64,000 nucleotides of DNA from Candidatus Binataceae bacterium (GTDB lineage: Bacteria; Desulfobacterota; Binatia; Binatales; Binataceae). Under the pieces are notes generated by a model. That model was not told where the DNA came from. It saw only the letters and a program-made list of their open reading frames with translations, and made no database searches. The position numbers and the translations under genes are program-made. Of the stretch, positions 24,975-33,659 are shown one piece after another. The stretch's first letter is position 1. Each line of letters begins with the position of its first letter. Where the stretch lies: the NCBI GenBank assembly GCA_035308025.1, contig DATGHL010000026.1:62001-126000 (forward strand), read 5' to 3'.

Positions 24975-26216
24975 CTACTTTTGCCGCGCGGCGCGAGGAG
25001 GATTTTTTATCTCAGCCTTCGCCGCGCGCAGAGCATTCAAGCGGTCAAGAATCACGTCGGCGACGTCATCCTTCAGCAGTTTGGGAGTTGTTTCAATCTG
25101 GCCGTTCGCACTAAGCATCGTCACGATATTAGTATCGACGGCGAAGCCCGCATCGCTGCGCGAAACATCGTTGCCGACAATCAGATCAAGCCGCTTGCGC
25201 CGGAGCTTGTCGAGAGCATTGACTTGAAGATCCTCGGTTTCCGCGGCGAAACCAATCAGGATGCGTCCGGCCTTCTTCGCGGCCAAGAGTGGCAGCTCGT
25301 CGGTGATAGGCGCGAGTTCGAGTGTCATGCCGGCCGGGTTTTTCTTGAGCTTGCGCAGCGCGGGTGCCTTCGGGCGAAAGTCCGCGACCGCGGCGGCCAT
25401 GATCAGGACGGAGCTCCAGGGAAAGTTGCGCGAGGTTGCACCGAGCAGCTCAGCGGCGCTGGTGGTATCGATCCGCTCGACCCCATGCGGCGTCGCCTGC
25501 GCCGACGGTCCCGCCACCAGCCGCACCTGCGCGCCGCGTCGCCACGCGGCGCGCGCGATCGCGAAGCCCATCTTGCCGGTCGAGCGATTCGAGACGAAAC
25601 GCACCGGATCAATTGCTTCCTGAGTCGGCCCAGCGGTCACTAAAATACGCTCCGCCGCGAGGTCGTGTGGGGTGAGCATCCGCGCGAGTTCCTCGACGAT
25701 CACCGCAGGATCGGTCAGCCGACCCCGGCCTTCGTAGCCGCAGGCGAGCGCGCCCGCGCCGGGTTCAATAATCGTGGCCCCGCGTGCGCGCAGCTTATGC
25801 AAATTATCGATGACCGTCGGATGCGCATACATGTTGAGATTCATCGCCGGCGCGAAGGCCACCGGGCAGCGCGCCGCGAGCAGCACAGTGGTTACGATAT
25901 CGTCAGCGATTCCGACGGCGGCCTTTGCAATCAGATTCGCGGTTGCGGGTGCGATCACCAGCGCGTCGGCGCCGTCGGCAAGCCGGATATGTCCGATCTC
26001 GGATTCTTGCGTCAGGCTAAAAGTTTCAGTTGCGACCGGATTCAGGCTGAGAGTCTGCAAGGTCAACGGCGTGATGAATTCGGTTGCGTTGCGCGTCATC
26101 ATGACGCGGACCCGCGCGCCGGCCGTGACGAGCAGGCGGATCAGTTCCGCCGATTTGTAGGCGGCGATGCCGCCGCAGACTCCCACCACGACGGTCTTGT
26201 CTCTGAGGGCGCGCAT
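24975..26216 (-). CDS. coaBC: Bifunctional phosphopantothenoylcysteine synthetase/decarboxylase
   Basis: A 413-residue CoaBC, catalysing two consecutive steps of coenzyme A synthesis. Residues 1-185 are the FMN-dependent decarboxylase (GGIAAYKSAELIR, PAMNLNMY, GALACGYEGRGRL with the active Cys); residues 190-400 are the synthetase (TAGPTQEAIDPVRFVSNRSTGKMG, AAAVADFRP, VGNDVS). Length is normal for the fused form. ATG 26216. CoA supply is relevant to the many CoA-dependent enzymes around, but the gene is a housekeeping one. Confidence 0.96.
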   Translation of the reverse strand: MRALRDKTVVVGVCGGIAAYKSAELIRLLVTAGARVRVMMTRNATEFITPLTLQTLSLNPVATETFSLTQESEIGHIRLADGADALVIAPATANLIAKAAVGIADDIVTTVLLAARCPVAFAPAMNLNMYAHPTVIDNLHKLRARGATIIEPGAGALACGYEGRGRLTDPAVIVEELARMLTPHDLAAERILVTAGPTQEAIDPVRFVSNRSTGKMGFAIARAAWRRGAQVRLVAGPSAQATPHGVERIDTTSAAELLGATSRNFPWSSVLIMAAAVADFRPKAPALRKLKKNPAGMTLELAPITDELPLLAAKKAGRILIGFAAETEDLQVNALDKLRRKRLDLIVGNDVSRSDAGFAVDTNIVTMLSANGQIETTPKLLKDDVADVILDRLNALRAAKAEIKNPPRAARQK

Positions 26217-26375
26217 TTCACGATTTTAGCCAAGGGATTGGGCGAAAAGAAGAGACCATGCTTAGGACTTGGACCGCACGGAGCTTGTGAAAATGCGCCT
26301 GACTCGCGATACTGCGCGCAACTTCGGTCTGGGGCCGTTACGCCCCCACGTCAGTAATTTTGGGATGGTGCTTCA
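26217..26375. promoter_or_regulatory. Divergent intergenic region before the DUF1329 gene
   Basis: This gap holds a small hairpin (GGGGC CGTTAC GCCCC around 26333-26347) 30 bases ahead of the DUF1329 start. No confident promoter motif is visible. It could be an attenuator or a chance stem. Confidence 0.3.
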
Positions 26376-27749
26376 ATGATCGGAAAGTCCAAATTCCTAG
26401 CGACCCTTATGAGCCTGTGGGCTCTCACGTTGTCGTCTGCGCTTGCATCCGCCGAGTCCGCGAGCCAAGTCACACCGGGTGCTGGCGGATCATTCAAAGG
26501 CGTTATCGTGCAGAGCCCGGCCGATAGCGGCACAACGAATCAAACGATTCCCCCCGGCACCAGTATCACGACGCAGAACTGGCAGCAGTACCACGGCTTC
26601 ATGTCGGACGGCTTGCAAGCGCTGTTCGCCGGAAAATACTTCTGGAAAATTAGCGACGGGATGCAACTCAATCTAGGCCCCACACACATCAATCCGCCGC
26701 CGCGCAGCTACATTGACGCGACCGAGAAATACTCCAGCCAGGTCAAACTTGTCGAGTTGCCTAACGGCGGCTTGACGCTGGAGAATTATCAAGGCGGAGC
26801 GCCATTCCCTAATCCTGAGGATCCGCACAAGGGCTGGAAAATCCTGGCGGACCTCTGGTACCGCTACTTCCCGAATACGTCAGTGATCATGCACGGCGGT
26901 GGATGCTCGATTGACCGCGCCGCCGATGTCAATTGCACCGCGGGTGATATTGTCTATCGGCAACTGAATTACAATACCGATCCGGGCGTGCCGATGGCGG
27001 TTCCCGGCGGCGTCGACAAATTCTATACGCAGTGGTACATGCTGGTCGAGCCTGAACAGCAGCGCTACACGGCATCCCTTCAGATCGTATACACAGACTT
27101 AAAGAAAGATGAGGACATCTACGCGTTTGTCCCAGCGTTGCGGCGCTATCAACGGGTGTCGACGCTCGGACGGTGCAGCATGGTTTCGGGCGTCGATATT
27201 ACAGAGGAAGATTATCGTTCCGGGTTCGACTCTAACCTGACGCAACTCAAAGTTGACTACTTGGGCGAGAAGAAGATTATCGCGCTGATTCTTCCCAAGA
27301 TGCCGGACGGGAAATTTCCGGACTATCTAGACCTACCTCTCGGATGGCCGAAGCCGTCGTGGGCGCAGTGGCAATTGCGCGATACCTATGTAATCAGCGT
27401 CAGCAAGTTGCCGTCGGAGAGCAGCAACTACTGTTACGGCAAGCGCGTCATGTACGTTGACAAGACCACTTTTGCGCCGCTGTGGGAAGAACTGTACGAC
27501 GCGAAGCTGCGGCCGTGGAAGATCGTTGGGCTATTTCTGGCGACGACCGACGTGCCCGGAGTAGGCAAGGTCGAAACCTCAGGATCTATTATATATGCTT
27601 TCTGGGATATTCAGAACGATCACGCTTCCTTCGTTGCTGACCCGACGGAGATTCGCTATCCATACTATGCAAACAGCCAGGTGCCGCACGAATATCTGGA
27701 TCTCGACCGCTATACGACACCCGGCGGGCTTGGCATGATCATGCGTTAG
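26376..27749 (+). CDS. DUF1329 periplasmic/outer-membrane-associated protein
   Basis: A 457-residue protein with a signal peptide (FLATLMSLWALTLSSALASA). It matches the DUF1329 family: WYRYFPNTS, PALRRYQRVSTLGR, CYGKRVMYVDKTTFAPLWEELYD and a terminal VPHEYLDLDRYT. DUF1329 proteins share a LolA/LolB-like fold and are often found with RND exporters or hydrocarbon-degradation genes, probably binding lipids, but a reaction is not known. Base composition is a little lower in GC than neighbours. No RND partner is adjacent here. Confidence 0.85.
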   Translation: MIGKSKFLATLMSLWALTLSSALASAESASQVTPGAGGSFKGVIVQSPADSGTTNQTIPPGTSITTQNWQQYHGFMSDGLQALFAGKYFWKISDGMQLNLGPTHINPPPRSYIDATEKYSSQVKLVELPNGGLTLENYQGGAPFPNPEDPHKGWKILADLWYRYFPNTSVIMHGGGCSIDRAADVNCTAGDIVYRQLNYNTDPGVPMAVPGGVDKFYTQWYMLVEPEQQRYTASLQIVYTDLKKDEDIYAFVPALRRYQRVSTLGRCSMVSGVDITEEDYRSGFDSNLTQLKVDYLGEKKIIALILPKMPDGKFPDYLDLPLGWPKPSWAQWQLRDTYVISVSKLPSESSNYCYGKRVMYVDKTTFAPLWEELYDAKLRPWKIVGLFLATTDVPGVGKVETSGSIIYAFWDIQNDHASFVADPTEIRYPYYANSQVPHEYLDLDRYTTPGGLGMIMR

Positions 27750-27771
27750 CGAGCGATTGCGGGGCGTTGCT

Positions 27772-28317
27772 TCAGTCGCGTCGGGCGCGGGTGATCAGTT
27801 GATTCGAGGGCAGCGAGGAATCAACGGCCTTGCGGGCGGATTCGATGCCAGCAACCGGCAGGTGGGCCGAATCGAGCAAGCCGATCTGGACCAGCACAGA
27901 AGCTTGATCCCAGTAGATATGCTCGTGGGCGATCAGGCCGTCGCGAAATTCAACGATCACCACGAGCGGAACTTCGACGCGGCGGTGGGTGGGAGCGACT
28001 CCCGGCAGCATCCAATCCATCTCGAGGGTGTGGGTGAACTTGAAGATCATCTCGTCAACGATCCGGTCATCGCCGATCGTGCGCGAAAGCGGCGTGATCG
28101 TCGTGTCAGGGGGCATCCGCGGGATGAACCGCCGCGAGTAGAACTCGCGCAGCGCCGCTTTGCCGTTGCCGCCCGTCAGCACTGGGATGTGATTGACGTA
28201 GGCGTCGGCGGCCATCGTGGCTAGAGTGACTTCAATGTCGCGAGCGGTGAACTCGCCGCCGAGGTGACGCTCCCAGAGTTCGGTGAGACCACCGGGATTT
28301 TTCTGAGAGCTAGTCAT
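27772..28317 (-). CDS. NTF2-like (SnoaL-type) protein
   Basis: A 181-residue protein with the cone-shaped NTF2/SnoaL fold pattern: HLGGEFTARDIEVTLATMAADAYVNHIPVLTGG, then DDRIVDEMIFKFTHT and GLIAHEHIYWDQASVLVQIGLLD. The family includes isomerases, cyclases and ligand-binding proteins. Similar proteins are sometimes annotated as carboxymethylenebutenolidase-linked. No catalytic role can be assigned. ATG 28317; the Kelch gene lies just upstream (9-base gap), so both are in one unit. Confidence 0.78.
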   Translation of the reverse strand: MTSSQKNPGGLTELWERHLGGEFTARDIEVTLATMAADAYVNHIPVLTGGNGKAALREFYSRRFIPRMPPDTTITPLSRTIGDDRIVDEMIFKFTHTLEMDWMLPGVAPTHRRVEVPLVVIVEFRDGLIAHEHIYWDQASVLVQIGLLDSAHLPVAGIESARKAVDSSLPSNQLITRARRD

Positions 28318-28326
28318 TAGCTGAGA

Positions 28327-29523
28327 TCACGGCTGGGGTGTAAAGATTTCGGCAGTCGCCTGAACGGTGAACTTGCCGCCCGTCGTAACGCTCGCACCGC
28401 CGGCCACAAGCACCGTCCCATCCTGGAGCAAGGTGGCAGTATGGCCCTCGCGTGCGAACGCCATAGTCGGTCCCTGCTCGAATTTCTTCGTCGCGATTGC
28501 ATAGGCTTCGGAAGTCGCGAGCGAAAACGCCGGAGTGGTCGGCGGAACATCGTAACCGCCGGTGCGCAGGACGTCGCCGGAACCTAGTAGCGTCGCGGTC
28601 GCGGCGAAACCAGAATGTTTTACGCTCTTGGCCGAGAGAAATTTGTTGGTCGCAGGATCATAAAGGGTGGCGTTGCGCGTGGTTGTGCCATTAACGCCGA
28701 AGCCGCTGGCAAGCAGAACCTCGCCATCGTTGAGCAAGGTCGCGGTGTGGAGCGTGCGCGCGATCGTCATTTTTTTTGCCGTCAAAGTGAAAGTCTGGGC
28801 CGTGGGATCGTAGAGCTCGGCGGTCTTCAGCACCGCGCCGGTCTTATCCTGGCCGCCGGCGATCAGCACCTCGCCGCTTTGCAGCAGAGTCGCGGTATGG
28901 CCGAGGCGTTCGGTGGACATCGTGGCGGCGAGCGCGGTGAAGGTCTTGGTCGTAGGGTCATAGAGTTCGGCGGTCTTGACTGGCTTGAAGGTCAACATAT
29001 CCAGGCCGCCGGTGATAAGGACCTCACCATTCTGCAGCAGCGTCGCGGTATGCTCGGCGCGGGTGTCGGTCATTGGCGTTGTGGTCAAGGTAAAGAGCCC
29101 GGTCGCTGGATTATAGATATCGGCGCTTGCGTAAACCTCGGCCAAGTTGGCGGATTCTCCGCCGGTAATCAGCACGGTGCCATCGTTGAGCAGCGTTGCG
29201 GTGTGCTCGACGCGCGCAATGTCCATCACGCCGGCGGTGAGCGCGAAGGTTCGGGTCGTGGGGTTGTATAGCTCGGCATTGGACTGAGCGACCCCGTTGT
29301 TGTCCTCGCCCCCAGTAATCAGCACGGCGCCGTCGTTGAGCAAAGTCGCAGTGTGCGCGAACCGCGGCGTGGTCATCTGTCCGGTCGTCAAGGCGAACGC
29401 TCCCGGGTAAATAACTTTTTTGGCTATGGCGTCGCTCGCGCGGCCAACGAGGGCGAAGGCGCACAGAGCGATGATCATCGCACTGCCGAGCAGCCGGCGG
29501 CGTGAAACTGGATGAAGCAGCAT
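28327..29523 (-). CDS. Kelch-repeat beta-propeller, Tat-type signal
   Basis: A 398-residue secreted protein. The N-terminus MLLHPVSRRRLLGSAMI followed by a hydrophobic core fits a twin-arginine export signal. The rest is seven Kelch-type repeats with the core HTATLLxxGxVLIxGG, each followed by AELYDPTT.F, making a seven-bladed beta-propeller. The sixth repeat is degenerate (ATATLLGSGDVLRTGG). Probable surface or periplasmic binding protein; ligand unknown. It precedes the NTF2-like gene. Confidence 0.87.
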   Translation of the reverse strand: MLLHPVSRRRLLGSAMIIALCAFALVGRASDAIAKKVIYPGAFALTTGQMTTPRFAHTATLLNDGAVLITGGEDNNGVAQSNAELYNPTTRTFALTAGVMDIARVEHTATLLNDGTVLITGGESANLAEVYASADIYNPATGLFTLTTTPMTDTRAEHTATLLQNGEVLITGGLDMLTFKPVKTAELYDPTTKTFTALAATMSTERLGHTATLLQSGEVLIAGGQDKTGAVLKTAELYDPTAQTFTLTAKKMTIARTLHTATLLNDGEVLLASGFGVNGTTTRNATLYDPATNKFLSAKSVKHSGFAATATLLGSGDVLRTGGYDVPPTTPAFSLATSEAYAIATKKFEQGPTMAFAREGHTATLLQDGTVLVAGGASVTTGGKFTVQATAEIFTPQP

Positions 29524-29533
29524 CGTTATTCTC

Positions 29534-30364
29534 CTAGACGGCGGCGGCGCGGACGCGCCCCAACAGCGCCGCCAGATTCTTCAAGCCGCTGGTCATGTGC
29601 ACGCCGTACCAGTGCAAATCCCGCCCGTTGATCAGTACGACGCGGCGGCTCAGTGCGGGCGGGAGCAGCGGCTTTAACTCCTCGACATCCCTGGCGCCGA
29701 ACTCGTAAGGTTCGTCGGGCAGCATCACGAAGTCCGGACGCAGCGCGATCGCCTCCTCGAGCGTGGTGCGGGGATAGCGTTCGCCGGTTGCGGCAAAGAT
29801 ATTATTGAAACCGAGCATGCGGAGGACGTCGTGGGCGTAAGTGTCGGCGTTAAAAACCATCCACGGGTTTTTCCAGATGGGGCAGAAAGCGCGAAAGCGT
29901 AGTTTGGCCCATACTCCGACCTCGGTTTCGATAACGCTGACGGCGCGCACGATGTCGCGCGCCATCGCGTCGGCCGTGGGTGCGCATCCGAGGAGCGCAC
30001 CGAGCTTGATGATGCTCTCGACCGCGGCGCTGATCTTGCGCGGATAGGTAGTAAAAACCTGGATTTTAGCGGCGCGCAGGGCCTCGATATCCTCACGGCG
30101 GTTTTCTTCCGCATTGGCGATAACGAGATCAGGCGCCGTCGTCAGAATCGCGCGAATGTCGGGATTCTTGGTGCCGCCAATTTTGGCGACGGCGGCCGCA
30201 GCGTCGGGAGCGACGCAGTAGCGGGTGACGCCGACCAGAGCGTCGCCGCGCCCGAGCGCGAAGACGGTTTCCGTCCAGCTCGGCACGAGAGAAACGATGC
30301 GCTCGGGCCGCCGCTCAAGTTCGAGCCTGAAGCCGAGTTCGTCTGCGGTCCGTAGCCAAGCCAT
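29534..30364 (-). CDS. Helical-backbone metal receptor (BtuF-like), no signal peptide
   Basis: A 276-residue protein of the BtuF/TroA-like substrate-binding family: PERIVSLVPSWTETVFALGRGDALVGVTRYC, IGGTKNPDIRAILTTAPDLVIANAEENR, then a second lobe with LRPDFVMLPDEPYEF. These bind cobalamin or iron-siderophores for ABC importers, yet this one lacks a signal peptide or lipobox and has no permease or ATPase beside it. It may be a cytoplasmic member of the family. The Kelch gene follows 10 bases downstream. Confidence 0.82.
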   Translation of the reverse strand: MAWLRTADELGFRLELERRPERIVSLVPSWTETVFALGRGDALVGVTRYCVAPDAAAAVAKIGGTKNPDIRAILTTAPDLVIANAEENRREDIEALRAAKIQVFTTYPRKISAAVESIIKLGALLGCAPTADAMARDIVRAVSVIETEVGVWAKLRFRAFCPIWKNPWMVFNADTYAHDVLRMLGFNNIFAATGERYPRTTLEEAIALRPDFVMLPDEPYEFGARDVEELKPLLPPALSRRVVLINGRDLHWYGVHMTSGLKNLAALLGRVRAAAV

Positions 30365-30403
30365 GCACGATTATAGCGACGCGGCGGTGGCGGCGCATCG
30401 ATG

Positions 30404-30457
30404 CCTGTCAGAGCTTCGCGGCTTGTCAGAGCTTCACGGCTTGTCAAAGCTTCGCGC
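30404..30457 (+). repeat. Three tandem 18-base repeats
   Basis: Three adjacent units (30404-30421, 30422-30439, 30440-30457) share CTTGTCAGAGCTTCGCGG with one or two changes each. They lie between the divergent BtuF-like and ureidoglycolate-lyase-like genes, upstream of both. They could be direct-repeat operator sites or simple slippage expansion. Confidence 0.65.
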
Positions 30458-30522
30458 GACGGCCTAAGCTCGACTGCAGATGGCCCGGCGGGAGCACGAA
30501 AACAGGGTCTGGAGAACGCTCG

Positions 30523-31125
30523 ATGGAAAAACAAAACCTCAGGCTTGCCGAACTAAGCGAGCATCGTGGCGAGAGTTCCCGCGGGGCGCAGAGTATCAAG
30601 CTCAAGCTCCAACCCTTGACGGTCGAGGCGTTCAGACCCTACGGCCAGGTGCTCGAGAATAAGCAGCCGGTGCTACCCGAGGTCGAGCCGGGCGAGGGGC
30701 GCGTCGCGATCGAGCTGCTCAAGTTCAAGCGGCCGGTCAATTCACGGCGGATCAGCATGATGGCCACGCATTTTTCGTATAACCAGACGTTTATCCCGCT
30801 ACGCGGAACCATAGCGTTGGTGGTCGCGCCGCCGCCGCGCAATCGCGGCGCAGGCCATGAGCATTACGAGATCGATTACGAACGGCTCGCGGCGTTTTTC
30901 GTCGAACCTGGCCAAGCCGCGCTCATCGACAAGGGGACGTGGCATTTCGCAGTTGCGCTGGGCGCGGAATGCGATCTGATCAACGTAACGCGCAAGGATC
31001 CCGGCGAGGGCACCAGCAATATCGATGACGAGATGCGGATGGACGACATCCCATCGCAGCGGCCATATGTCGAGGTGCTGGACTTCGCCCGGCGCGACAA
31101 GCGCGTGCTCGAACTCGAAGCCTGA
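30523..31125 (+). CDS. Ureidoglycolate lyase-like cupin protein (AllA fold)
   Basis: A 200-residue protein with the AllA pattern: LTVEAFRPYGQVLE near residue 31, then a cupin-like barrel with FIPLRGTIALVVAPP, a conserved Glu/His region (GHEHYEID) and GQAALIDKGTWHFAVALG. AllA splits ureidoglycolate into glyoxylate and urea. No other allantoin-pathway genes are near, so the actual substrate may differ. The start is ATG 30523 with GGAGAAC upstream. An amidohydrolase gene follows 6 bases later. Confidence 0.78.
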   Translation: MEKQNLRLAELSEHRGESSRGAQSIKLKLQPLTVEAFRPYGQVLENKQPVLPEVEPGEGRVAIELLKFKRPVNSRRISMMATHFSYNQTFIPLRGTIALVVAPPPRNRGAGHEHYEIDYERLAAFFVEPGQAALIDKGTWHFAVALGAECDLINVTRKDPGEGTSNIDDEMRMDDIPSQRPYVEVLDFARRDKRVLELEA

Positions 31126-31131
31126 GCATAC

Positions 31132-32241
31132 ATGACGACGCAGCGGATTATCGACGCGGACGCGCATATGTTCGAGCCGCCCGGCCTGTGGACGGAGGGC
31201 CTTGAGCGGCGCTTCCGCGAGCGCGCGCCGCGGATCGTCAAAGATCCTGGCGGACGCAAAGGCTCGTTCTTCGTCTGCGGGGAGTTGCCGCCATTGCGCA
31301 TCTCGGGCGCCTTCGCGGCGGGCAAGAGTTTCGATTCGGCCTTCCTCGACGCCGGACTTGAGAGCGTCCCGGCCGGCGGCTGGGAACCCGCGGCGCGGCT
31401 CAAGGACATGGCGCTCGACGGCATCGACGCCGCAGCGTTGTATACGACGATGGGTTTCGTGCTCTTCTGGATCGATGACGCGGATTTTCAGCACGACTGT
31501 TTTCGCGTCTATAACGACTGGCTCGCCGGCTTTTGCGCATACGCTCCTGAGCGCTTCGCCGGGCTCGCTCTAATCTCGCTGTATGATCCTGAGCGCGCGC
31601 GCCGCGAACTCGAACGGTGTGTGAAGCTGGGCTTAAAGGGTGCGTTGATCTGGGCCTCGCCGCCGGACGATCGGCCTTACAGCACGAAGCAGTACGATCC
31701 GTTCTGGGCGGCGGCGGCGGAACTCGGGATGCCGTTGTCGCTGCATACGCTGACGGGCAAGACCAAAGCCGCGCAGCAGGATGAAGCCGATATCGGCGAG
31801 CTCTATGCGCGGATGGTAATTCGCACGCACGAAACCCAGCACTCGCTTTGCACGCTGATTTTTTCCGGGATCTTCGAGCGCTTTCCGCAACTCAAGATCG
31901 TCTCGGCGGAGAATGATATCGCGTGGGTCCCGCATCTGCTCGAGCGGGCCGACAAATACTACCGGCGCTTCAAACAGGCCTACGGCAGTGCGCTTTCGCT
32001 GAAACCGAGCGAATACTTCAAGCGGCAGGTTTATGCGACCTTCATCGACGACCCGATGGGCCTCAAAACCTATCATCTGGTGGGCGCTGACAATTTCATG
32101 TGGTCGACAGACTATCCCCATCAGGCGGCGACGTGGCCCCATTCGCGGGAAGTGCTCGCGCGCGATTTTGCCGCCTTGCCAGAGGCCGATCGGCAGAAGA
32201 TAGTGTGTGACAACGCGGCCCGGCTCTATGGCTTCGTTTAG
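31132..32241 (+). CDS. Amidohydrolase 2-family metal-dependent hydrolase
   Basis: A 369-residue TIM-barrel hydrolase of the amidohydrolase-2 (ACMS decarboxylase-like) family. The metal ligands begin with DADAHMFEP (D-x-H), further His in LSLHTLTG, and the C-terminal catalytic Asp in FMWSTDYPHQAATWP. This family decarboxylates or hydrolyses aromatic and heterocyclic acids. It sits 6 bases after the AllA-like gene, probably one operon. The substrate cannot be read from sequence. Confidence 0.87.
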   Translation: MTTQRIIDADAHMFEPPGLWTEGLERRFRERAPRIVKDPGGRKGSFFVCGELPPLRISGAFAAGKSFDSAFLDAGLESVPAGGWEPAARLKDMALDGIDAAALYTTMGFVLFWIDDADFQHDCFRVYNDWLAGFCAYAPERFAGLALISLYDPERARRELERCVKLGLKGALIWASPPDDRPYSTKQYDPFWAAAAELGMPLSLHTLTGKTKAAQQDEADIGELYARMVIRTHETQHSLCTLIFSGIFERFPQLKIVSAENDIAWVPHLLERADKYYRRFKQAYGSALSLKPSEYFKRQVYATFIDDPMGLKTYHLVGADNFMWSTDYPHQAATWPHSREVLARDFAALPEADRQKIVCDNAARLYGFV

Positions 32242-32277
32242 TACGTTGGTCAGTAAACAGGCGAGGAACCACAGGCT

Positions 32278-33642
32278 ATGAACGAACCGCTGGAACGCAA
32301 AGAGGAATTGGTTCGCTATTTCCAGTCGGGCGCGAAGCCGCGCGCGCAGTGGCGGGTTGGCACCGAGTACGAAAAGGTCGCGGTCTCGGCCGCTAGTGGC
32401 CGCGCCCTACCCTTCTCGGGTCCGCGCGGCGTCGAGGAGATTCTGCGGCGTCTGGTGGATCATTACGGTTACGAGCCTGACGACGAGCACGGTCGGCTGA
32501 TCGCACTCAAGGGCGAGCGCGCGCCGATCACAATCGAACCGGGCGGGCAGATCGAACTCTCGGGCGAACAGTGCGACTCAATCCATTGCGCCCATCAGGA
32601 GTTCACGAAACATATGGAGCAGTTGATCGAGATCGGCCACGAGCTGGGAGCGACGATCCTCGGCCTCGGGATGCAACCGATCAGCCGGATCGACGAGATC
32701 GAACTCCTGCCGAAGGACCGCTATCGCATCATGTATCCTTATATGGCGCGCAAGGGGCAGCTCGGACAGCGGATGATGAAGCAGACCGCGGGCGTTCAGG
32801 CTAACCTCGACTATAGCGACGAAGCCGACGCGATGCGCAAACTGCGCGTGAGCATGGGAATCGTGCCGTTGGTCTATGCGATGTTCGCAAATTCGCCACT
32901 CTCGGATGGCCGTCTCAACGGCTATCAGAGCTATCGCGGGCATATCTGGCAGGACACCGATCGCGATCGCAGCGGGATGCTCGAATTTGTCTTTCGCGAC
33001 GATGCCGGGTTCGACGACTATGTCGAGTATGCGCTGGACGTGCCGATGTACTTCCTCGGCCGCGACCACCAGTATCTCGACCTGACGACACCGCCGGGAC
33101 TGACCTTCCGGCAGTTCATGGAACATGGCTACGGCAAGGAGCGTGCAACCCTCGACGATTGGGCGGCGCACCTCACGACAATTTTCACCGAGGTGCGGTT
33201 GAAGAAATATATCGAGGTGCGGACCGCGGACAGTCAGCCGCCGCTGCTGATGCTGTCGCTGCCGGCGCTCTGTAAGGGCCTCCTCTACGATAACGATTGC
33301 CTGAGCGGGGCCTGGGATCTGGTCAAACGCTGGTCCTTCGCGGAGCGGCTGGAACTGGCGGACGCGGCGCAAAAAATCGGCCTTGAAGCTCGCGCCGGGC
33401 GGATCAAGCTTCAGGAGATAGCGCTCGAACTAGCCAACGTCGCGATGGTTGGCCTGGCGCGGCAACGCAACCTTAACGAACGCAACGACGACGAGACGAT
33501 CTATCTAATCCATATGCTCGACCAGGTGCGGATGGGTCATAATCAGGCGAGCCTGACGATCGAGCGCTGGAAGGGCCGCTGGAATTACGATGTGCGACGG
33601 CTGGTCGAAGGCTGTTCGTATGAGGCCGAGGCGACGCTTTAG
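32278..33642 (+). CDS. gshA: Glutamate-cysteine ligase, plant/proteobacterial type
   Basis: A 454-residue ATP-dependent ligase making gamma-glutamylcysteine, the first step of glutathione synthesis. Family marks are WRVGTEYEKVAV near residue 24, TIEPGGQIELSGEQ, the substrate loop QTAGVQANLDYSDE and EVRTADSQPP. Length is normal. No glutathione synthetase is adjacent. Glutathione fits with the GST-like protein at 59.7 kb. Confidence 0.93.
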   Translation: MNEPLERKEELVRYFQSGAKPRAQWRVGTEYEKVAVSAASGRALPFSGPRGVEEILRRLVDHYGYEPDDEHGRLIALKGERAPITIEPGGQIELSGEQCDSIHCAHQEFTKHMEQLIEIGHELGATILGLGMQPISRIDEIELLPKDRYRIMYPYMARKGQLGQRMMKQTAGVQANLDYSDEADAMRKLRVSMGIVPLVYAMFANSPLSDGRLNGYQSYRGHIWQDTDRDRSGMLEFVFRDDAGFDDYVEYALDVPMYFLGRDHQYLDLTTPPGLTFRQFMEHGYGKERATLDDWAAHLTTIFTEVRLKKYIEVRTADSQPPLLMLSLPALCKGLLYDNDCLSGAWDLVKRWSFAERLELADAAQKIGLEARAGRIKLQEIALELANVAMVGLARQRNLNERNDDETIYLIHMLDQVRMGHNQASLTIERWKGRWNYDVRRLVEGCSYEAEATL

Positions 33643-33659
33643 GTCCCGGTAAATAATCG

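Noticed and set aside
30142-30534. A small protein with a REALTS triple repeat on the minus strand
   Set aside because: The peptide repeat is just the translation of three 18-base intergenic repeats; the rest of the frame overlaps the metal-receptor gene out of frame.
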